Shown: positions 8,426 through 16,814, counted from the first letter of the stretch. The stretch: 64,000 nucleotides of DNA from Rugosimonospora sp036494675 (GCA_036494675.1 DASXOA010000533.1:1-64000); one strand, 5' to 3'. The notes: generated by a model not told the origin, from the sequence alone. Numbers and translations are program-made.

Positions 8426-8790
8426 TGTTCTCTCCCATCCAGTGGACCTCGATGGGATGAGATTAGGGTGCAGATCGCAAATTGCATATCAAAAATGTCG
8501 CTCATTTCAGGATGCGCGAAGCTTGACAGAATTGACCACTTTGTGTGAGCACGTAATCGCGGTTCGCAACCCCTGCGAGCAGCCATTTTGGGGGAGATCA
8601 GGCATTAGGCGCTTATTGCCCAGCGGGGGCCGTTCGCATAGAAAGGCATCATTGTCTCTTTGTCTTTCGGACAATTCATATACCCTCCCGGAAGTCAAGA
8701 GTCCGTTCTCACGATACGCGTATGCAGGCACGTCGGGCCGACCGATATCGGTTTAGTCGGACCGCCGGTCGGCCATGTGATCCGGGCTCG
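8426..8790. other. AT-richer gene-free stretch
   Basis: The gap between the micro-ORF and the moaC promoter has visibly lower GC than its surroundings, with runs such as CAAATTGCATATCAAAAATG. No conserved ORF is seen. Overlapping short ORFs on both strands have poor codon bias. It probably holds promoters and may be a remnant of acquired DNA. Confidence 0.5.
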
Positions 8791-8803
8791 TACGCTGTTT
8801 GTT
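8791..8803 (+). promoter_or_regulatory. Leaderless-type -10 element of moaC
   Basis: TACGCT (8791-8796) ends 7 bases before GTG 8804. This is the spacing of actinobacterial leaderless transcripts and supports the chosen moaC start. No clear -35 is visible. Confidence 0.55.
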
Positions 8804-9283
8804 GTGGTAGACGCCAGGTTGACCCATGTCGACGCACAGGGTGCGGCGCGCATGGTGGATGTGTCGGGAAAGGCGATCTCGGTCCGGCGCGCGACGGCGG
8901 CCGGCGAGGTACGCACGACCGGAGAGGTGATCGACCTGTTGCGCCGGGACGCGCTACCCAAGGGCGACGCGCTCGCGGTTGCCCGGGTGGCCGCGATCAT
9001 GGGCGCGAAGCGTACGCCGGACCTGGTCCCGCTGTGTCATCCGATCGCGCTGCACGGGGTCGACGTCGACCTGACCCTCGGCGAGTCCGCGGTGTCGATC
9101 GCGGTCACCACGCGGACGGCCGACCGCACGGGTGTGGAGATGGAGGCGCTGACCGCGGTGGCCGCCGCGGGGCTCGCGCTGATCGACATGATCAAAGCGG
9201 TGGACCCGGCCGCCACCCTCGACGGGGTCCGCGTGCTGCGCAAGGAGGGCGGGAAGACCGGCCTCTGGGAGCGGCCGGCATGA
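8804..9283 (+). CDS. moaC: Cyclic pyranopterin monophosphate synthase MoaC
   Basis: Second enzyme of molybdenum cofactor synthesis; it converts the MoaA product into cyclic pyranopterin monophosphate in the cytoplasm. About 159 residues, normal for the family. Landmarks are THVDAQGAARMVDVSGK, KGDALAVARVAAIMGAKRTPDLVPLCHP, GVEMEALTAVA, DMIKAVD and the C-terminal VLRKEGGKTG. The frame is open further upstream, but GTG 8804 fits the family length and the TACGCT box 7 bases before it. Its stop overlaps the mog start (ATGA). First gene of moaC-mog-moeA-moaE. Confidence 0.93.
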   Translation: MVDARLTHVDAQGAARMVDVSGKAISVRRATAAGEVRTTGEVIDLLRRDALPKGDALAVARVAAIMGAKRTPDLVPLCHPIALHGVDVDLTLGESAVSIAVTTRTADRTGVEMEALTAVAAAGLALIDMIKAVDPAATLDGVRVLRKEGGKTGLWERPA

Positions 9284-9762
9284 TCCGGGCACGGGTCATC
9301 GTGGCATCGAACCGGGCGTCCGCCGGGGTGTACCGGGACACCAGCGGTCCCCTGCTGGTCGCCGGGCTGCGCGAGTTGGACTGCGCGGTGGACGAGCCGG
9401 TGCTGGTACCCGACGGGGAGCCCGTCGGGCAGGCGCTGCGGGAGGCGGTCGGCGCCGGGTACGACCTGGTGGTGACGAGCGGCGGTACCGGTCTCAACCC
9501 GAGCGACCGCACTCCGCAGGTCACCCGGGACGTGCTGGACTACGAGGTACCAGGCATCGCCGAAGCGCTGCGTGCGCACAGCCGGGACCGGGTACCGACC
9601 TCGGTGCTGTCCCGGGGGCTGGCCGGGGTCGCCGGCCGTACGCTGATCGTCAACCTGCCCGGCTCCACCGGCGGGGCACGCGACGGGCTGGCCGTACTCG
9701 GTCCGATCCTGGCCCACGCGATAGACCAGTTGCGCGGCGGCGACCACCCCCGCTCGCCGTAA
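9280..9762 (+). CDS. mog: Molybdopterin adenylyltransferase, MogA/MoaB family
   Basis: Adenylates molybdopterin before molybdate insertion. About 160 residues with the family motif VVTSGGTGLNPSDRTP, then GIAEALRA, LSRGLAGVAGRTLIVNLPGSTGGARDGL. All active-site segments of the MoCF-binding domain are present. The ATG overlaps the moaC stop by ATGA, so translation is coupled. A gap of 70 bases separates it from moeA, which has its own leaderless-type promoter. Confidence 0.92.
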   Translation: MIRARVIVASNRASAGVYRDTSGPLLVAGLRELDCAVDEPVLVPDGEPVGQALREAVGAGYDLVVTSGGTGLNPSDRTPQVTRDVLDYEVPGIAEALRAHSRDRVPTSVLSRGLAGVAGRTLIVNLPGSTGGARDGLAVLGPILAHAIDQLRGGDHPRSP

Positions 9763-9832
9763 CCGGCCGCCCCCGGCCGCCGGGGCACCCGACACCTGCG
9801 CCCGGCTCCGGCGATCGCACTAGGCTGTCGGA

Positions 9833-11068
9833 GTGACCGCCCAACCGTCAACGGCCAACCCGACACGTCAGACCAGCCCGCTGCCCTGGGAGCAGGCCAG
9901 GGCGGCGGCGTACGCGGCCGGTGTGGACGCCGCCGCGCCGCCCGTCGAGGTACGGCTGCCGGAAGCCGACGGCGCCACCCTGGCGCATCCGCTGCTCACC
10001 CGCACCGACCTGCCCGCGTTCCCGACGTCCAGCGTGGACGGTTTCGCGGTGCGGGGCCCCGGGCCGTGGCGGGTGACCGGCCGGGTGCTCGCCGGTACGC
10101 TGGCGCGTCCGTTGACCGAGGACGGCGTGTGCGTCGAGATCGCCACCGGCGCCGCGGTGCCGGTCGGTACCGCGGCGATCCTGCGCACCGAGGACGCCAC
10201 CCGGGAGCACGACGGCCGGATCACCGGCACCCCGCGTACCACGCCCGAATGGCGTGAGCCGGGCGAGGAGGCCCGGCTCGGCGAGGAGTTGCTGCCGGCG
10301 GGTACCCCGGTCAACCCGGCCGTGATCGGCCTGGCCGCCTCGTGCGGGTACGACACGCTCGGCGTACGGGCCGCGCCGGCGACGGCGGTGCTGGTGTTCG
10401 GCGACGAACTGCTGACCGCCGGGCTTCCCGGCGACGGGCGGGTCCGCGACTCGCTCGGCCCCTCGGTGCCGGCCTGGCTACGCCGGCTCGGTGCCGCCGC
10501 CGGCCCGGTGATCGGCCCGGTCGAGGACACCCTTGAGGCGCACGTCGAGGCGCTGAACCGGGCGCTGGCCGGCGGCGCCGAGCTGATCTGCACCACCGGC
10601 GGCACGATGAGCGGGCCGGTCGACCACCTGCACCCGGCGCTGGCCCGGCTCGGCGCCCGGTACCTGGTCAACACCGTCGAGGTACGCCCCGGCTTCCCCA
10701 TGCTGCTGGCGAGCGTGCCGCGTCCCGGCGGCGGTACCGCCCTGGTCGCGGGCCTGCCCGGCAACCCGCAGTCGGCGGTCGTGGCGCTCGTGTCCCTGGT
10801 CGCTCCGGCCGTGGCCGGGTTGTCCGGCCGGTCGATGCCGGAACTGCCGAACATCCGGCTGTCCGCGCCGGTCGGCGGTCGGGGCGCGTTCACGCATCTC
10901 GCGCTGGTCGACGCCGCCGGGGTGGCCGTGTCCCATGCCGCGTCGTCGATGCTGCGAGGGATGGCGCGGGCGATCGGCTTCGCGGTGATTCCACCGAACG
11001 CCGATGCGACGGCCGGGGACGAGGTGGCGCTGGTACCGCTGCCGCTGCTTGCCGGGGAGCGGCCGTGA
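9833..11068 (+). CDS. moeA: Molybdopterin molybdenumtransferase MoeA
   Basis: Inserts molybdate into adenylated molybdopterin. 411 residues. Visible landmarks are DLPAFPTSSVDGFAVRG near the N-terminus, EIATGAAVPVGT, the MoCF-binding motif TTGGTMSGPVDHL, and VAGLPGNPQSAVVAL, followed by the C-terminal domain IV. The family motif TTGGVSVG is altered to TTGGTMSG; other actinobacterial MoeA paralogues also vary here, so activity is likely but not certain. The start is GTG 9833; TAGGCT (9821-9826) lies 6 bases upstream, so the transcript may be leaderless. It overlaps moaE by 4 bases. Confidence 0.9.
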   Translation: MTAQPSTANPTRQTSPLPWEQARAAAYAAGVDAAAPPVEVRLPEADGATLAHPLLTRTDLPAFPTSSVDGFAVRGPGPWRVTGRVLAGTLARPLTEDGVCVEIATGAAVPVGTAAILRTEDATREHDGRITGTPRTTPEWREPGEEARLGEELLPAGTPVNPAVIGLAASCGYDTLGVRAAPATAVLVFGDELLTAGLPGDGRVRDSLGPSVPAWLRRLGAAAGPVIGPVEDTLEAHVEALNRALAGGAELICTTGGTMSGPVDHLHPALARLGARYLVNTVEVRPGFPMLLASVPRPGGGTALVAGLPGNPQSAVVALVSLVAPAVAGLSGRSMPELPNIRLSAPVGGRGAFTHLALVDAAGVAVSHAASSMLRGMARAIGFAVIPPNADATAGDEVALVPLPLLAGERP

Positions 11069-11475
11069 TGATCGCGGTGACCGGGGATCCGCTCGACGTG
11101 GCGGCGCACGAGCGCGCGGTGGCCCATCCGGCGGCGGGAGCGGTCGTGGCCTTCCAGGGCATCGTCCGCGACCACGACGAGGGGCGCGGCGTGTCGTTGC
11201 TGGAGTACGAGGCGCATCCGAGCGCCGAGGTGGTCCTCGCCGAGGTGGCCGAGGAGATCGCGGCGCGGCCGGAGGTCTACGCGGTGGCGGTGTCGCACCG
11301 CGTCGGAGCGCTCAAGGTCGGCGACGTCGCACTGGTCGCGGCGGTATCGACGGCACACCGGGCGGCGGCGTTCGCCGCCTGCGCCGACCTCGTGGACGAG
11401 GTGAAGTCCAGGCTGCCGGTGTGGAAGCGGCAGGTCTTCGCCGACGGTACCGAGGAGTGGGTCAACAGCCCGTGA
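11065..11475 (+). CDS. moaE: Molybdopterin synthase catalytic subunit MoaE
   Basis: Large subunit of molybdopterin synthase, which transfers sulfur from MoaD thiocarboxylate to cyclic pyranopterin monophosphate. 136 residues with AFQGIVRDHDEGR, LEYEAHPSAE, VSHRVGALKVGD and the catalytic-lysine segment VKSRLPVWKRQVFADGTEEWV. GTG 11065 and ATG 11068 are both possible starts; both overlap the moeA stop and follow GGGGAGC. Its partner moaD is not in this operon but lies 9 kb away on the other strand. Confidence 0.93.
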   Translation: MMIAVTGDPLDVAAHERAVAHPAAGAVVAFQGIVRDHDEGRGVSLLEYEAHPSAEVVLAEVAEEIAARPEVYAVAVSHRVGALKVGDVALVAAVSTAHRAAAFAACADLVDEVKSRLPVWKRQVFADGTEEWVNSP

Positions 11476-11556
11476 CCGCGCGGCCGGACCGCGCAGGTCG
11501 GGCCTTCGCGGGCTTCGCGTCGACGCAGGATGGCGGCGGTTGAGCGGTTGATCGGC

Positions 11557-13104
11557 TCAGCGGTTGAGCAGGGCGGCGCGGCGGGCCAGGGCCGGCTCCG
11601 GATAGAACGCCGGATCGGCGCCGGGCCGCCAGGGCAACAGCACCACGAGGGCGATGATCGCCAGGGCCAGCGAATTCTCCCAGAGCGCACCGTGCAGGCC
11701 GTCCTTGTAGTGCGAGACGGCCGGGAACTTGTGCTCGAACTTCCAGATCGGCGACACGACGAACAGCACGTACACGCCGATCGTCGCCGCTGCCCTGGTC
11801 ATGCCGGCGAAGGCCGGCATCCCGCCCGGACCCCAGGCCCACATGTCCCGGGTCGCGAGGCCACGCGCGGCCTTGTGCCGGCGCAGCGCCGAGTCGCCCA
11901 TCACCACCAGCGCCGGGATCAGGAAGACCAGGTGGTGCGACCAGGAGATCGGGCAGATCGCGTTGCCGGTCAACCCGACGATGGTGAAAGCGGCCAACTC
12001 GTCGCCGTCGTTGTGCGCGCCGCTGCCGCGGATCATGCCGACGGCGAACAGCAGGGCGGCGAACGCCAGCCACATCAGCGTGGGCGTGGTGCTGGAATCG
12101 TAGAGACGGGCCAGCACACCGGCCAGCGACTGGTTCGCGGTCGAGTCGACCGCGCCGACCCGGCTGGTGTCGAAGACCACCGAGGTGAAGTACTGGGTGG
12201 CCGCCTTGCCCGCCACCGCGAAGGTCAGCAGGGTCACGGCCACAGTCGTGGCGGCCGACACCACGGCCGCGCGCCACTGCTTGGTGACCACGAAGTACGC
12301 GATGAAGACGCCGGGCGTCAGCTTGATCGCGGTGGCCAGTCCGATGCCGACACCGGCCAGCGCGCCGGAGTTCCACAGCCGGCGCAGCGCGCCGGTCGCG
12401 GTCGGCTCGGCGGACTCGGCAACGGCCGGCCTCCCAGCGCGGGAGTTGGCCCCACCCCGGGCGGCGTTGAGCCCGCCCGATGCGGTGCCCGCGCCGATGC
12501 CGAGCCGGAGGAGGCTGGCCGCGAGCTTGGCCCGGTTGCGCAGCGCGACGAAGTCCGCGTAGATGAGGATGGCGAGCAGGATGTTGACCTGCCCGAAGCC
12601 GAGCGTCTCGCGGATCGGCTCGGTCGCGCCGGCCAGCGGCACGGCAAGGGCGACGACGAACCAGCGGCGCCAGCCGTACCGGTCGGCGATCGGGACCAGC
12701 AGCCAGGCCAGCAGCACGGTGAGCGCGGCGAGGCTGAGCACCGTGTTGACCCAGCCCGCGGCGAGCGCCGGGAGTACCGCCATCGGGGCCATCACCAGCG
12801 CGGCGAACGGCGGGTACGTGAAGCCGAGCGTGGTGCTGGGCGCCACGAAGTCGTAGAGGTTCCCGCCGTGCGTCCACCACACCATCGCGCCGTGGTAGAT
12901 GTTCATGTCGAAGAACGTGTAGTGGCGGCCCCACTTCTTCACCGCCCGGATGGCGAGGAAGACGGTGAGCGCGAGGATGCCGAGCCGGATCAGCGTGCCG
13001 CGGTGGACCCAGACGGGACCGAGCCGGCCACCCAGCCGGCTGATGAGCTGGCGTTGGTGGTCTTCAATGGCAATACGCGGTCGATCCTTGACGGTCGCCG
13101 GCAT
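11557..13104 (-). CDS. GT87-type polyprenol-dependent mannosyltransferase-like protein
   Basis: About 515 residues, a dozen predicted membrane spans. The GT87 signature FDMNIYHGAMVWW..GGNLYDF follows the first span, and FTYPPFAALV comes next; this family adds alpha-mannose from polyprenol phosphate to lipoglycans outside the membrane. A related membrane gene (Rv0051 in M. tuberculosis, from memory) also lies close to dnaB. I chose ATG 13104 (MPATVKDRP) after GGGGGTG; ATG 13128 is an alternative, and the frame is open to 13236. A Gly/Arg-rich cytoplasmic loop (GGANSRAGRPAV) and a repeat-derived insertion (MPAFAGMT) near the C-terminus are unusual. Confidence 0.8.
   Translation of the reverse strand: MPATVKDRPRIAIEDHQRQLISRLGGRLGPVWVHRGTLIRLGILALTVFLAIRAVKKWGRHYTFFDMNIYHGAMVWWTHGGNLYDFVAPSTTLGFTYPPFAALVMAPMAVLPALAAGWVNTVLSLAALTVLLAWLLVPIADRYGWRRWFVVALAVPLAGATEPIRETLGFGQVNILLAILIYADFVALRNRAKLAASLLRLGIGAGTASGGLNAARGGANSRAGRPAVAESAEPTATGALRRLWNSGALAGVGIGLATAIKLTPGVFIAYFVVTKQWRAAVVSAATTVAVTLLTFAVAGKAATQYFTSVVFDTSRVGAVDSTANQSLAGVLARLYDSSTTPTLMWLAFAALLFAVGMIRGSGAHNDGDELAAFTIVGLTGNAICPISWSHHLVFLIPALVVMGDSALRRHKAARGLATRDMWAWGPGGMPAFAGMTRAAATIGVYVLFVVSPIWKFEHKFPAVSHYKDGLHGALWENSLALAIIALVVLLPWRPGADPAFYPEPALARRAALLNR
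11795..11880. repeat. PAKAGI/MPAFAGMT-type palindromic repeat in a coding region
   Basis: The palindrome ATGCCGGC-gaag-GCCGGCAT (11801-11820) opens a stretch that reads MPAKAGIPPGPQAHMS on the plus strand and MPAFAGMT on the coding strand. These peptide traces are the hallmark of a widespread bacterial palindromic repeat. Here it is inserted in frame in a cytoplasmic loop of the GT87-type protein, between KAARG and TIGVYVLF. Confidence 0.65.
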
Positions 13105-13346
13105 GCTCTCGACACCCCCGTGCTCCATGCGTGCTTCCCACCCCGGTCTATCGAGGAGCCTAGAGTGGCGCGCCAAGGACGCACCTCCTGCGTTATCCGA
13201 ACGTGTCTGATCCCACACTGCTTCGTCATATTTCATAGGGGTTAACGCGTGCTGTGGGATTCAGGTGATTGATGCGGTAATTGTGCGACGTCTAGATCAG
13301 TGCCACGTCAGCGCTTGCTTACGATAGAAAGAAGGGGCCCTCCGCT

Positions 13347-13889
13347 TCAGACGGGGAGCCGCCGGGCGATCGGGTTCGCCGCAGCGGCAACGCGGACCTT
13401 GAGGCGCGTGTCGTGGGCACCCCGGCGCACCGACCGGTTGGCGTCGGAAATCATGTGGGTGGTCCGCCAGCGCAGCCCGGGCCTGCCCTCGGTGTCGAGG
13501 GCGACCAGCAGGAGCCCGCCCAGCAGACCGAGGTTCTTGAGCAGGTGGGCCTGTTGGTTCGCGCGAAGGGCCGGATCTTCTGCCTCCCAGAACCGGTGCC
13601 CGGCCAGGGTCGTTGGGATCAATGAGCAGGCCAGCACGAGGGCGGCCGGGCGCCGCGCCGGGGTGACCAGCAGCAGGCCGCCCACCAGCTTCGTCAACTG
13701 GTCGAGTTGGACCAGCGTGTGCGGGTCGCTGGGCAACCCTGGATGGATCCGCCGCAGCACCGGCCCGACGCGGTCGGTGAACCGCCTCGCGGCGGGGACC
13801 AGCCGATCCGGGTCCGCCATCCCCTGCGCCCCGGACGCCACGAAGATCCCCGCGAGCATGGCGCGGGCCGCGGTGCGTACGGAACTCAT
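13347..13889 (-). CDS. DoxX family membrane protein
   Basis: About 180 residues with four predicted membrane segments typical of DoxX (ARAMLAGIFVASGAQGMADPDRL, LTKLVGGLLLV, PAALVLACSLIPTTLAGHRFW, NLGLLGGLLLVALD). DoxX-like proteins are associated with quinone or thiol redox functions; no role can be fixed here. The start is ATG 13889 with no clear ribosome site. It lies 48 bases downstream of the AAA ATPase gene on the same strand. The 242 bases up to the GT87 start (13105-13346) hold a TAGGCT box that may serve that gene. Confidence 0.85.
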   Translation of the reverse strand: MSSVRTAARAMLAGIFVASGAQGMADPDRLVPAARRFTDRVGPVLRRIHPGLPSDPHTLVQLDQLTKLVGGLLLVTPARRPAALVLACSLIPTTLAGHRFWEAEDPALRANQQAHLLKNLGLLGGLLLVALDTEGRPGLRWRTTHMISDANRSVRRGAHDTRLKVRVAAAANPIARRLPV

Positions 13890-13937
13890 GCGCCGGTACT
13901 ACCCATCGGCGCACGCTTTACACCGGTTGAGCGGAAA

Positions 13938-15134
13938 CTACGCAGGCTGTGTGCGAAGGTACCGGCCGAAGTGCGGAACGGTGAACGCGACGGTCCCGCG
14001 CTCGCCCGAGTAGATCAGCCCTTTCTTGATCAGCGCGTCGCGGGCCGGAGACAGCGACGCCGGCTTGCGCTCCAGGGCCCGGGCCACCTCGGCGGTGGGT
14101 ACCGCCTCGCCCTCGGTATCGGCCGTGGCCAGCGACGCCATCGCGCGCATGTACTCCCGTTCGGCCGGCGTGGCCCGCTCGTACCGGGAGCCGAAGAAGC
14201 CCACCGCCAACTCGGCCTCGGCCTCCGGCGCACCGACCCGCACGTCGGCGGCGGTGATCGGCGTGCGGGGCGCGTGGTCCCAGGTCGCCTTTCCGTAGGC
14301 CTGGACGAAGTAGGGGTACCCGCCGCTGGCCTCGTAGAGCGCGTCCAGCGCCTTCGCCTCGTACTCGACCTCCTCGCGCTCGGCCGGCGCGCACAGCGCG
14401 AGATCCGCGGAGATCCGGTCCAGCCGGTCGATCCGCTGGTACCGGAACAGCCGCTCCGAGTACGACTTGGCCGCCGACAGTACCGCGGGGAGGTGCGGCA
14501 GCCCGGCGCCGACCACGATCAGCGGCGCACCGGTCTGGGACAGCTCATGGCAGGCGGCGCAGAGCGCCGAGACGTCGTTGGGCGCCATGTCCTGCATCTC
14601 GTCGATGAACACCGCGACACCGGTACCCACGTCGGTGGCGATGCTCGCCGCGTCGGTGAACAGTTCGACCAGGTCGATCTCGATGTCGCCGGAGTCGGCG
14701 CGGCCGCTGGCCGCCGGTACGTCGATGCCGGGCTGCCACCGGTCCCGGATCTTCCCGGTGGTGTTGGCGCGCAGCGCGAACGCCTTCAGCACGCCCAGGA
14801 ACTCGTCGATCCGGTCGGGGGCGCGGTGGCGCGGAGCCAACTCCCGTACCGCCATGTGCAGCGCGGCGGACAGCGGCCGGCGCATCGCCTGATCGGGGCG
14901 TGCCTCTATCTTGCCGGTGCCCCACAGCCGGCCGATGGCCTGCGAGCGCAGCGTGTTGAGCAGCACCGTCTTGCCGACCCCGCGCAGCCCGGTGAGCACC
15001 AGCGACCGCTCCGGCCGGTTGCGGGCGACCCGCTCCAGCACGACGTCGAAGACTTCCAGCTCGCGGTCGCGTCCGGCCAGTTCCGGCGGCCGCTGGCCGG
15101 CCCCGGGCGCGTACGGGTTGCGTACCGGATCCAC
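13938..15134 (-). CDS. AAA/Orc1-like ATPase with C-terminal winged helix
   Basis: About 398 residues. Walker A GLRGVGKTVLL near residue 50, Walker B VFIDEMQDM, an Arg-rich sensor region, and a C-terminal winged-helix-like part (PTAEVARALERKPASLSPARDALIKKGLIYSGERGTVAFTVPHFGRYL). The architecture recalls archaeal-type ATPases and Orc1/Cdc6 (AAA_16), so it probably binds DNA or a DNA-bound partner; its cellular role is unknown. The start is GTG 15134; TACGGT lies 6 bases upstream, so the transcript is probably leaderless. The -35 region is covered by a perfect palindrome, and two more related sites lie further upstream, which suggests tight autoregulation. Confidence 0.85.
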   Translation of the reverse strand: MDPVRNPYAPGAGQRPPELAGRDRELEVFDVVLERVARNRPERSLVLTGLRGVGKTVLLNTLRSQAIGRLWGTGKIEARPDQAMRRPLSAALHMAVRELAPRHRAPDRIDEFLGVLKAFALRANTTGKIRDRWQPGIDVPAASGRADSGDIEIDLVELFTDAASIATDVGTGVAVFIDEMQDMAPNDVSALCAACHELSQTGAPLIVVGAGLPHLPAVLSAAKSYSERLFRYQRIDRLDRISADLALCAPAEREEVEYEAKALDALYEASGGYPYFVQAYGKATWDHAPRTPITAADVRVGAPEAEAELAVGFFGSRYERATPAEREYMRAMASLATADTEGEAVPTAEVARALERKPASLSPARDALIKKGLIYSGERGTVAFTVPHFGRYLRTQPA

Positions 15135-15140
15135 GATGGC

Positions 15141-15229
15141 ACCGTATCGGGCTATCTAGCGTCATCGCTAGAAACGCCACGCCCTTCTTTGATGTTCTAG
15201 GGCTATCTAGCGCACGGGCTAGATAGCCC
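15141..15229 (-). promoter_or_regulatory. Palindromic operators over the ATPase promoter
   Basis: Three elements are seen. TCTAGCG-tcat-CGCTAGA (15155-15172) is a perfect 7+7 palindrome over the -35 region. TACGGT (15146-15141) is the -10. GGGCTATCTAGC occurs at 15149-15160 and again at 15200-15211, and the second copy pairs with GCTAGATAGCCC (15218-15229) as a perfect 12-base palindrome with a 6-base gap. The distal palindrome also starts 7 bases after the LppU stop codon and could act as its terminator. Confidence 0.7.
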
Positions 15230-15235
15230 GATAGT

Positions 15236-16030
15236 TCACTGTTGTTTCAGGCAGAGCACGAAGTCCAGGCTGGTCGGAGAGGTCTGGTAAAAGTAGTCGT
15301 GCGTGGAGCCGGAGACGGTGGTGCACTTCTGCGGGTCACCGGTGCCGTCGAACCGGGCCAGGACCAGGTACGAACCGGGTGCACAGGCGACCACGCGGAG
15401 CCTCGGCACGTTCTCGTCGCCGTCGTTGACCACGCACTGCCCCTTGACGATCGAGCTCGGGTCGTAGCTCGGGGTCGCGCTCGCCCGGGCGGACGCCGAC
15501 CCCGACGTCCCGGCGATCGGCGTGGACTTCGGCTGTGTGGCGTCGCCCTTGTGCAGCAGGTACAGCGCGAGCGCACCGCCGCCGCACAGCACCAGGACAA
15601 GCACACCGACGAGCGTGATGACCAGTCCGCGCGAGCTCTTTCTCGGGGGACGCGGACCGCGCGAATCGGGTGGGCCGAGTGGGCTGGGTGGGTTGAGTGG
15701 GCTGGGCTGCTCGGGTTGGCCCGACGGATCCCACGCGGCGGGCTGCGTCTGCTGGTAGGGCTGGCTCTGCTGGTTGGGCTGCGTCTGCTGGTAGGGCTCG
15801 GCGAGCTGGTAATGCCGGGGACCGGGGTCGCGGTGGTCGTCGTCGCGACCGCCGCGGTACCCGTCGGGCTCCCGTGGCGCGAACGGCGGCCCGGGATGGG
15901 TCGGGTACGGATCGCCACCCTGGTATGGATCGTCGGCCTGGTACCGATTGTCGGCCTGGTACGGATCGTCCCGGTGCCACGGATCGCTCGGCCGGCCCGG
16001 CGCAGAGCCGTCGCGCCCAAAGTCTGACAT
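15236..16030 (-). CDS. LppU/SCO3897 family membrane-anchored protein
   Basis: About 264 residues. A Pro/Gln/Asp-rich cytoplasmic N-terminus with repeats (DDPYQADNRYQ, QQTQP) is followed by one membrane span (GLVITLVGVLVLVLCGGGALAL) and an extracytoplasmic domain with four Cys, including GQCVVNDGDENVPRLRVVACAPGSY and the ending TSLDFVLCLKQ. This matches LppU/SCO3897 proteins, whose function is unknown. The start is ATG 16030, 5 bases after GGAGG; the frame is open further upstream but without support. The family usually lies near the replication origin in Streptomyces (established knowledge). Confidence 0.85.
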   Translation of the reverse strand: MSDFGRDGSAPGRPSDPWHRDDPYQADNRYQADDPYQGGDPYPTHPGPPFAPREPDGYRGGRDDDHRDPGPRHYQLAEPYQQTQPNQQSQPYQQTQPAAWDPSGQPEQPSPLNPPSPLGPPDSRGPRPPRKSSRGLVITLVGVLVLVLCGGGALALYLLHKGDATQPKSTPIAGTSGSASARASATPSYDPSSIVKGQCVVNDGDENVPRLRVVACAPGSYLVLARFDGTGDPQKCTTVSGSTHDYFYQTSPTSLDFVLCLKQQ

Positions 16031-16163
16031 CCAACCCTCCAGGGTCCGTCCCGTGCGGTCATCCTCACGACTGCCGGTGGCACGTACCGGCGCCGCCACC
16101 GTAGCGTGCGGGCCCGACGGCCGCGGGCGGCGCGGTGCGGCACGGTACCGCTAGCATCGCGCG

Positions 16164-16814
16164 GTGCTGGCGATGGCCTGTGCGGTGCTCGGTGGACTGG
16201 TCGGCACGCTGGTGCCCGGACTGGCGTACCGGCTGTGCGGGCGCCAGCGTGCCGACCCGTGCCCGGGCAGCCCCCTCCGGCCCCAGCCGCCCGGGTGGCT
16301 GTGGGTACCGCTCGGCGCGCTGGCCTTCGGCGGGCTGGGCTGGGCACTCGGTCCGGTACCGCTGCTCGGGGCCGCCCTCCCGGTCGCGGCGGCAGGGCTG
16401 GTACTGGCCACGACCGACCTGGTCTGCCTGCGGCTGCCCGACCCGCTGGTCGGTGCCGCGTTCCTCGTCACGGTGGCGGTGCTGGGCACGGCGTCGATCG
16501 TGGAGCACGACGGCCGCCCACTGCTGCGTTGCGGCGTAGCGGGGTTGGGCTGCGCCGCGGCGTACTGCGTCGTGGTGGCGGTACCCCGGACGGGACTGGG
16601 TCTCGGCGACGCGAAGCTGGCCGGCCTGCTCGGGTTCCTGCTCGGCTGGCTGGGCTGGCCGGAGGTGCTGCTCGGCCTCGCGCTGCCGTACGCGTGCAAC
16701 GGCCCGGTGGTGCTGGGCCTGCTGCTGACCGGACGCGTTCGCCGGGACACCCCGCTGCCGTTCGGCCCGGCGCTGCTGGCCGGGGCGTACCTCGCGATCC
16801 TGCTGGTCAGATGA
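16164..16814 (+). CDS. A24 prepilin peptidase-like protein
   Basis: About 216 residues, seven or so membrane spans. The two catalytic aspartates of the A24 family are visible: ATTDLVCLRLPD and GLGLGDAKLAGLLG (GxGD). The N-terminal methylation domain with its Cys pairs is absent, as in TadV-type and short actinobacterial enzymes. No pilin, ATPase or Tad genes are nearby, so it is an orphan whose substrates lie elsewhere. GTG 16164 has TAGCAT 6 bases upstream, suggesting a leaderless transcript. It overlaps the convergent helicase gene by 8 bases. Confidence 0.85.
   Translation: MLAMACAVLGGLVGTLVPGLAYRLCGRQRADPCPGSPLRPQPPGWLWVPLGALAFGGLGWALGPVPLLGAALPVAAAGLVLATTDLVCLRLPDPLVGAAFLVTVAVLGTASIVEHDGRPLLRCGVAGLGCAAAYCVVVAVPRTGLGLGDAKLAGLLGFLLGWLGWPEVLLGLALPYACNGPVVLGLLLTGRVRRDTPLPFGPALLAGAYLAILLVR

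Noticed and set aside
8348..8548. 66-codon plus-strand ORF in the gap before moaC
   Set aside because: Poor third-position GC and no ribosome site; the micro-ORF on the opposite strand has much better signals.
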